In this document: positions 58,539 through 64,000 of the stretch, in pieces
Position numbering within the stretch: position 1 is the first letter of the stretch
Layout of the letters: each line of letters opens with the position of its first letter
Assembly (NCBI GenBank): GCA_030041195.1
Contig: JASHOI010000557.1
Location: 1-64,000, forward strand
DNA length: 64,000 bases
Source: Streptosporangiaceae bacterium
GTDB lineage: Bacteria > Actinomycetota > Actinomycetes > Streptosporangiales > Streptosporangiaceae
Direction of reading: 5' to 3'
The notes under the pieces: generated by a model
What the model was told of the DNA's origin: nothing
The model's input: the letters and a program-made list of their open reading frames with translations, nothing else
Database searches by the model: none
Position numbers and translations under genes: made by a program

Positions 58539-60965
58539 CTAGGACCGGGGGCGGGTCTTGTCCGGGTCGTAGAACGGGAACCTGACCACCTGCGCGGGTA
58601 TCCGCTTGCGGAACCCGTCCAGCTTCCCGACCTCGACCTCGGTCCCGATCTCCGCGTACTCGACGGACATCCGGCACAGCGCGATGTTCTTGCGCAGGAT
58701 CGGTGACCGGGTCCCGCTGGTGACGACGCCGACCTGCGAGCGGCCGACGTGCACGCAGTCACCGTGCCCGGCGGCCTCGTTCCCGTCCAGCTCCAGCCCG
58801 ACCAGGGTGCGCTGCGGCGAGGCCTTGCGGCGCTCCAGCGCGGCGCGGCCCACGAAATCGTCCTCCTTGGTCTTGAGCGGGACGGTGAACCCGATGCCGG
58901 CCTCGAACGGGTCGACCTGGTCGCAGAACTCGTACCCGGCGAAGATCAGGCCGGACTCGATCCGCAGCATGTCCAGCGCGTCAAGACCGAGCGGGGTCAG
59001 CTCGTGGGCCGATCCGGCCTCCCACACCGCGTCCCACAGCGCCTCGGCGTCGTTCGGATGGCACCACAGCTCGTAGCCGAGCTCGCCGGTGTACCCGGTG
59101 CGCGAGACGATCAGCGGCAGCCCGGCCGGTCCGCCGATCCGCCCGATCGCGAACCGGAACCAGCCCAGGTCGCCGAGCTCGGGCTGGGCCGGCGGGGTCC
59201 ACACCAGCCCGCTCAGCAGCTCACGGGAGTTCGGCCCCTGCACCGCGATGTTGTGCAGGTGGTCGGTTGAGTGCTTGACCCAGACCCGGTCCAGGCCCAG
59301 CCGGCCGGCCAGCTCGCGCAGCCAGATCCCGTCGTGCTCGTCGCCGCCGACGAACCGGAACCGGTCGGCGCCGAACCGGAACACCGTGGCGTCGTCGAGC
59401 ATCCCGCCGGTGTCGTTGCACATCGCGGTGTACACGACCTGTCCCTCGGCCAGCCTCCTGATGTTCCTGGTGACGGCCGCCTGCAGCAGCGCCTCCGCGT
59501 CCGGGCCGACGACCTCGAACTTCCGCAGCGGGGACAGGTCCATCACCACGGCGCCCTCGCGGCACGCCCAGTACTCGTCGATCGCGCCGTGGTTGTCGAA
59601 GCTGGTCGGCAGCCAGTAGCCGCGGTACTCGGTGGTCCGCCGGGTCAGCGCCGACCAGCGTGGCTGGAACGCGGTCTGGAGGGTCAGCTTCGGCTCGGCA
59701 TCCGGGGTGACGCGGTGCGCGATCGCCATGGAGAACCTCCGCTCGGCCGGGTAGACGCGGACGTGGATGTCGGTGGGGGTCCATGCGTTGGCGGGGTCGA
59801 TGTCGTCGGGGCACGCAGACGACGCGCAGACCAGGTCGGTCATCGCGCGGAGCAGCACGTAGTCGCCGGGGCGGGACCACGGCTCGTCGAAGAACAGCTG
59901 GTTGGCGTCGTTGAAGAACGTGTTGTAGAAGAAGTTCAGCGCGGGCCAGCCGCGCCGCGCCGCGATGCCGAACGGGGTGAGCTGGCCGTTGAAGTTGTCG
60001 GTGCAGTTCACGTGGCCCGGGTAGCCCATGTCCTCGTAGTACTTGGCGTTGCAGGCCAGCGCGAACGTGTCGTGCCTGCCGACCGTGTCGCGGACCACCT
60101 CGACCAGCGGGCGCATGTCCTGGTCGAAGAACTTGCCGTAGAGCCCGGGCTGCGGGTACGCGTTGCCCATCAGGTTGCGGGTGGTGGTGGCGTCGAGGCC
60201 GCGCTCGGTGCCGTCGGCGAGCCGGCGTTCGTCGAACGCCAGGAAGTCCGAGCACTGCCGGCCCTCGACGTCGATGACCTGGATGTACTGCCCGGCCTCG
60301 ACCTGGTACGCGAGCGCGGTCGAGGAGTTCACCCGCAGGTCGAGCACGGGATCGGCCAGCGGCGGGGGCAGCGTGGGCTCGCGCGGCGACCGGGGGCGCG
60401 CCCGCCTCACCTCGACCACCAGGTCTGACGGCGGGTTGTCCTCGGCCACGGCCATCGGCCCGCCGGGTGCCGCGACGATGCAGGTCGCCGGCTGCTGAGC
60501 GGTGAACGCGGCGGCCTGGCCGGCCGGCGACCACTCGCCGAACAGGCCGACAGCCCGCGCCGCGCCCGGGTCCAGGCCGCGTGCCGCGAGCTCAGCGATC
60601 ACCTCCGGCCCGGTGGTCGTTGCGGTGGCCGGACCCGGCACGGCGCTGCCCGTTCCGGCCCATGGGTGTGCTGCCAGTGCGCGGACCACGGTCGCCGCCG
60701 CGTCGGGGGACGCGCCGAGCGCGGCGTAGTCCTCGCTGCCCCGGGCCAGCACGGTGAGCTCGCCGCGCTGCCGCCCCTGGGTGTCGATGACCGTGATCTC
60801 GTCGCCGGTGTCGAGCTCGACGGCGGTGACGGCACCCGGGTGCACCAGGTAGCGCTCCAGCCGGGGATCGGCCGGGATCAGGCCCGGCAGGACGAGCCGG
60901 GGGCGCTCCACAGTGCTGGCCCGGGGGGACGACCCCCCGGAACCCCCCGCTATTGTCACCGTCAA
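58539..60965 (-). CDS. Tandem DUF1989 plus GcvT-like THF aminomethyltransferase fusion
   Basis: In this 808-residue fusion, residues about 25-200 look like a degenerate DUF1989 copy (YLVHPGAVTAVELDTGDEITVIDTQGRQRGE). Residues about 205-420 are a full DUF1989 (YQVEAGQYIQVIDVEGRQCSDFLAF, CNAKYYEDMGYPGHVNCTDN, CASSACPDDIDPANAWTPTDI). Residues about 430-808 are a GcvT-type folate-binding domain plus C-terminal barrel (YWACREGAVVMDLSPLRKFEVVGPDAEALLQ, SRTGYTGELGYELW). DUF1989 pairs such as CgdA/CgdB are carboxyguanidine deiminases. GcvT relatives move one-carbon units from amines or sulfonium compounds to THF. The enzyme could therefore strip a C1 unit from a guanidino- or ureido-type compound, but this is inference. 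It starts 1 nt after the acyl-CoA dehydrogenase stop. Confidence 0.82.
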   Translation of the reverse strand: MTVTIAGGSGGSSPRASTVERPRLVLPGLIPADPRLERYLVHPGAVTAVELDTGDEITVIDTQGRQRGELTVLARGSEDYAALGASPDAAATVVRALAAHPWAGTGSAVPGPATATTTGPEVIAELAARGLDPGAARAVGLFGEWSPAGQAAAFTAQQPATCIVAAPGGPMAVAEDNPPSDLVVEVRRARPRSPREPTLPPPLADPVLDLRVNSSTALAYQVEAGQYIQVIDVEGRQCSDFLAFDERRLADGTERGLDATTTRNLMGNAYPQPGLYGKFFDQDMRPLVEVVRDTVGRHDTFALACNAKYYEDMGYPGHVNCTDNFNGQLTPFGIAARRGWPALNFFYNTFFNDANQLFFDEPWSRPGDYVLLRAMTDLVCASSACPDDIDPANAWTPTDIHVRVYPAERRFSMAIAHRVTPDAEPKLTLQTAFQPRWSALTRRTTEYRGYWLPTSFDNHGAIDEYWACREGAVVMDLSPLRKFEVVGPDAEALLQAAVTRNIRRLAEGQVVYTAMCNDTGGMLDDATVFRFGADRFRFVGGDEHDGIWLRELAGRLGLDRVWVKHSTDHLHNIAVQGPNSRELLSGLVWTPPAQPELGDLGWFRFAIGRIGGPAGLPLIVSRTGYTGELGYELWCHPNDAEALWDAVWEAGSAHELTPLGLDALDMLRIESGLIFAGYEFCDQVDPFEAGIGFTVPLKTKEDDFVGRAALERRKASPQRTLVGLELDGNEAAGHGDCVHVGRSQVGVVTSGTRSPILRKNIALCRMSVEYAEIGTEVEVGKLDGFRKRIPAQVVRFPFYDPDKTRPRS

Positions 60966-60966
60966 C

Positions 60967-62367
60967 TCACCTCGGGATCGGTTCCTTGGCCTCGTCCTCG
61001 GCGGCCTGGGCCAGCAGCTTCTCGGCCAGCGCCCGCTTGCCCTTGGCGTCCAGCTTCTTGGTCTCGTTGGTGATCGCTCGCTCGTTGACGTGCTGGTTCC
61101 AGTAGTCGAGCACGTCGAAGCCGAGCAGCGCCGACTTGCCGACGAACTGGCGGAGCACCTCGTTGGTCGGGCCCATCACCCAGCCTGCCTTGGCGTCGCG
61201 CAGGTACCGCTCGAGTTCCATGTCGCGCTTGTACCCGGAGCCGCCGCAGGCGTGCAGCATCTTGTCGACCACGTGCGCGACGTTCTTCGCCGCGGCGAAC
61301 TTGAGCTGCCAGCCCCAGTGCAGGAACCCGGCGCGTGCCGTGCTGCCCGGCTGCAGCACCCGGGTGTTGTTGTCGGTGGCCCGGTCGAACGCCTCGGCCA
61401 CCGACAGCGCGAACACCCGTGCGGCGTTGCTGTCGATGACCGCCTCGCCGACGTAGTCCTGGATCGTCGGGTAGTCGCAGACCCGCAGGCCGACGTCGAC
61501 GTGCCGCTTGCGGGTGGTGTGCCGCTTGGCGATGTCGATCGCGCCCATCGCGATCCCGTTCCAGACCGACGAGGACCCGAGCAGGAACCACGGGTCCACG
61601 GACTCGTCGTTGGACTCCGCGCCGTCCCCGACCGGCCCGACGATCTGATCGCCGGGGATCTGGCCCTGCACGTCGAGCCCGCCGGACTGGTTGCCGCGCA
61701 GCCCCAGTGCGTCCCACAGCGCGGGCTGGGCGTGCGCGTCCTCGGCGTCCACCACGAACACCGACAGGTCGTCGTAGCCCTTGAAGTCCGGGCTGGTGGT
61801 CTGGATGACGTAGAAATCGGCGAAGCCCGCCGACGTGGTCCAGGACGCCTTCTTGCGCACCTTGAAGCCCCCGTTGACGCGCTCGGCGCCGGACGAGATC
61901 GGGTACCAGAAGTGGCTGCCGGTCTCCGGGTCCGAGTAGGACAGGGTCCCGATCTTCCCCGAGTTCAGCGGGCGGATGTACTTTTCGATCAGCGCGGGCG
62001 TGGAGCGCAGCATGATCGCGTTCACGGCGCCCATGTGCATGACGTAGCACATCGCGGTCGACGCGCAGCCGTAGCGGGCGATGGTCTCGCAGACCATCGA
62101 GTAGGCGACGTGGTTCTGGCCGAGGCCGCCATATTCTTCCGGGACGGTCAGCGCCAGGAATCCGTGCTCGCCCAGCAGTTCCAGATTCCGGCGCGGGAAC
62201 TTCAGCTCGTCGTCGGAGCGCTTGGCGTTGTCGCGCATCTCCTGCTGGCACAGGTCAATCAGCTCGGCGCGGAGCTCCTTGTGCCGGTCGGTGAGCATCC
62301 AGTCCGGATCCCAGTCGTAGCTAAGCCCCCAGTACGGCTCGGAACCCCACATCTTCTCCTGGCTCAA
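60967..62367 (-). CDS. Acyl-CoA dehydrogenase-family flavoprotein
   Basis: This 466-residue protein has the acyl-CoA dehydrogenase fold: N-terminal helical domain (ELIDLCQQEMRDNAKRSDDELKFPRRNLELLGEHGFLALTVPEEYGGLGQNHVAYSMVCETIARYG), middle beta-domain (LSYSDPETGSHFWYP, KKASWTTSAGFADFYVIQTT) and C-terminal helices (MLHACGGSGYKRDMELERYLRDAKAGWVMGPTNEVLR). GGSGY and the MGPTNEV stretch are typical; the family also includes N-dealkylating and nitro- or amine-oxidising members. In the GcvT operon it may oxidise an N-linked substrate instead of an acyl-CoA. Confidence 0.86.
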   Translation of the reverse strand: MSQEKMWGSEPYWGLSYDWDPDWMLTDRHKELRAELIDLCQQEMRDNAKRSDDELKFPRRNLELLGEHGFLALTVPEEYGGLGQNHVAYSMVCETIARYGCASTAMCYVMHMGAVNAIMLRSTPALIEKYIRPLNSGKIGTLSYSDPETGSHFWYPISSGAERVNGGFKVRKKASWTTSAGFADFYVIQTTSPDFKGYDDLSVFVVDAEDAHAQPALWDALGLRGNQSGGLDVQGQIPGDQIVGPVGDGAESNDESVDPWFLLGSSSVWNGIAMGAIDIAKRHTTRKRHVDVGLRVCDYPTIQDYVGEAVIDSNAARVFALSVAEAFDRATDNNTRVLQPGSTARAGFLHWGWQLKFAAAKNVAHVVDKMLHACGGSGYKRDMELERYLRDAKAGWVMGPTNEVLRQFVGKSALLGFDVLDYWNQHVNERAITNETKKLDAKGKRALAEKLLAQAAEDEAKEPIPR

Positions 62368-62442
62368 TGTGGACCCCTTTGCTGTTGATTGATGGCCAAA
62401 ATCATCATCCGCCCTGGTTGCGAGCTTGCGCTAGTGTCGGGC

Positions 62443-64000
62443 TCAGGACAGGCCAACGATCTCGCCGTCCTCGCCGAGGTCGATGTGCGCCGCGGCCGGG
62501 TTGGACGACAGCCCCGGCATCGTGCGGATCTCGCCGCAGATCGGGTACACGAACCCGGCGCCGATCGACGCGCGGACCTCGCGGACCGGCAGCGTCCAGC
62601 CGGTCGGCGCGCCCTTGAGCGCCGGATCGGAGGAGATCGAGAGCTGCGTCTTGGCGATGCACACCGGCAGCCGGCCGAAGCCGTTGCGTTCGTAGGTATC
62701 GAGCTGCTTGGTGGCCTGTGCCGAGTAGGAGACGCCCGCCGCGCCGTAGACCTTGGTGGCGACGGCCTCGATCTTCTGACGCAGGCTGTCCTGCTCCAGG
62801 TAGAGGAACCGGAAGTTGCTCGGCTCCTCGGCCGCCTCTGCCACCGCCTCGGCCAGCTCGGTCGCGCCGCGGCCGCCGTTCTCGAAGTGGCTGGACACCG
62901 CGGCGCGAGCGCCCATCTCGGCGGCGATCTGCCGGATCGCGTCGTACTCGCTGGGGTGGTCGGTCGGGAACGTGCCGATCGACACGACCGGCGAGATGCC
63001 GTGCAGCCGGACGTTCTCGATCTGCTTGCGCAGGTTGGCCGCGCCGGCGAAGACGTCATCGGGGTTCTCGGCCACCAGCTCCTCGGGCAGCGGGCGCCCG
63101 GCGACCACCTTGTACTTGCCCGAGTGCGCCTTCAGCGCCCGCACCGTGGCCACGACGACCGCGGCGTCCGGAACCAGCCCGGAGTACCGGCACTTGATGT
63201 TGAAGAACCGCTCGGCACCCATGTCGGCGCCGAACCCGGCCTCGGTGACCAGGAAGTCGCCGGTGTGGATCCCGATCAGGTCGGCCACGATCGAGGAGTT
63301 TCCGGTGGCGATGTTGCCGAACGGCCCGGTGTGCACGAACACCGGCGTGTTCTCCATCGTCTGCAGCAGGTTCGGCTTGATCGCGTCGCGCAGGATCACC
63401 GCCATCGACCCCGCCGCGTCGAGCTGCTCGGCGGTCACCGGGGTGCCGTTGGAGGTGTAGCCGATCACGATCCGGCCGAGCCGCTTGCGCAGGTCGGGCA
63501 GGGACCGGGTCAGCGCCAGCGTGGCCATCAGCTCGGATGCGGCGGTGATGTCGAACCCGGTCTGCCGGACGACGCCGTCGGCCTTCGGGCCGAGCCCGAT
63601 CACGATGTTCCGCAGCGCGCGGTCGTTGACGTCGAGCACCCGGCGCCAGGTGATCTCGTTCACGTCGATGCCGAGCTGGTTGCCCTGGTACAGGTGGTTG
63701 TCGATCATGGCGGACAGCAGGTTGTGCGCCGCGGTGACCGCGTGCATGTCCCCGGTCAGGTGCAGGTTCAGGATTTCCATCGGGACGACCTGGCTGTACC
63801 CGCCGCCCGCAGCGCCGCCCTTGATCCCGAACGTCGGTCCCATCGACGGCTGCCGGATCGCGATCGTGGCCCGCTTGCCGATGTGCTTGAACGCCTGCCC
63901 GAGGCCGACGGTGGTGGTGGTCTTGCCCTCGCCCAGCGGCGTCGGGGTGACCGCGGTCACCACGACGTACTTGGCCTTCGGCGCGTCGGCGAGTTCCTCG
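62443..64000 (-). CDS. fhs: Formate-tetrahydrofolate ligase, 5' end cut by window
   Basis: The coding frame runs to the window edge. About 519 residues are visible, so roughly 40 N-terminal residues of a normal 557-residue enzyme lie outside. The ATP-binding TPLGEGKTTTTVG, the VSIGTFPTDHPSEY region and the conserved core ATGNSSIVADLIGIHTGDFLVTEAGFGADMG are present and intact. The enzyme makes 10-formyl-THF from formate, ATP and THF, feeding or draining the C1 pool handled by the neighbouring GcvT-like protein. It is upstream of the acyl-CoA dehydrogenase on the same strand, 75 nt apart. Confidence 0.95.
   Translation of the reverse strand, partial: EELADAPKAKYVVVTAVTPTPLGEGKTTTTVGLGQAFKHIGKRATIAIRQPSMGPTFGIKGGAAGGGYSQVVPMEILNLHLTGDMHAVTAAHNLLSAMIDNHLYQGNQLGIDVNEITWRRVLDVNDRALRNIVIGLGPKADGVVRQTGFDITAASELMATLALTRSLPDLRKRLGRIVIGYTSNGTPVTAEQLDAAGSMAVILRDAIKPNLLQTMENTPVFVHTGPFGNIATGNSSIVADLIGIHTGDFLVTEAGFGADMGAERFFNIKCRYSGLVPDAAVVVATVRALKAHSGKYKVVAGRPLPEELVAENPDDVFAGAANLRKQIENVRLHGISPVVSIGTFPTDHPSEYDAIRQIAAEMGARAAVSSHFENGGRGATELAEAVAEAAEEPSNFRFLYLEQDSLRQKIEAVATKVYGAAGVSYSAQATKQLDTYERNGFGRLPVCIAKTQLSISSDPALKGAPTGWTLPVREVRASIGAGFVYPICGEIRTMPGLSSNPAAAHIDLGEDGEIVGLS

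Overview
The window is chromosomal DNA from a high-GC actinobacterium, probably a soil-type filamentous relative of Streptosporangiales or Streptomyces. I cannot name the genus. Evidence: strong GC bias at third codon positions, frequent GTG/TTG starts, a mycobacterial-type FdxA 7Fe ferredoxin, an actinobacterial integration host factor (mIHF) domain, CGNR and DUF427 proteins, and many GntR/TetR/MerR/IclR/HxlR regulators. No tRNA, rRNA, CRISPR array or insertion sequence was recognised.

Layout. 0-9 kb: two Baeyer-Villiger-type monooxygenase/SDR pairs in mirror orientation around an APC permease, with an orphan DUF1116 protein and a GntR regulator. 9-11 kb: TetR regulator, 3Fe-4S ferredoxin and cytochrome P450. 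11-13 kb: a cysteine-bearing winged-helix regulator, a small zinc-ribbon protein, a membrane protein and FdxA. 13-21 kb: a divergent GntR regulator and a tightly packed seven-gene operon (APC permease, BAAT-like hydrolase, cysteine hydrolase, acyl-CoA ligase, MDR oxidoreductase, hotdog thioesterase, VOC protein). 21-24 kb: divergent proA and proB paralogues facing each other across a nested hairpin.

24-27 kb: a hotdog-SCP2 fusion, then the most unusual locus. This is a toxin-antitoxin-like pair in which the antitoxin carries an extra N-terminal DNA-binding domain and the RelE/ParE-like toxin is fused to a complete mIHF domain; endonuclease III follows. 27-32 kb: a long, possibly structured leader, a secreted S8 protease ending in a Trp-every-five-residues tail, and a membrane GGDEF-EAL protein. 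32-39 kb: VOC, flavin disulfide reductase, SDR, SnoaL, a MerR/aldo-keto reductase pair with a textbook 19-bp-spacer promoter, a SnoaL-DUF3237 fusion and a TetR. 39-46.5 kb: a two-component system, two tandem lipoproteins built of CMRxHG..FPDPN repeats, and a MacB-like adaptor/ATPase/permease.

46.5-52.4 kb: a MOSC-ferredoxin reductase-2Fe-2S fusion, a double DUF427 protein, a CGNR regulator, hydrolases and small membrane or stress proteins. 52.5-64 kb: an amine/amino-acid degradation and one-carbon block (APC permease, DAO-type oxidase, IclR, flavin reductase, HxlR, MBL hydrolase, a tandem-DUF1989-GcvT fusion, acyl-CoA dehydrogenase, and formate-THF ligase cut by the window end). A shared TTGCC-N5-GGCAA motif suggests that IclR controls part of this block.

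A 46-52 bp hairpin element occurs twice, 56 kb apart, at both ends of the window.
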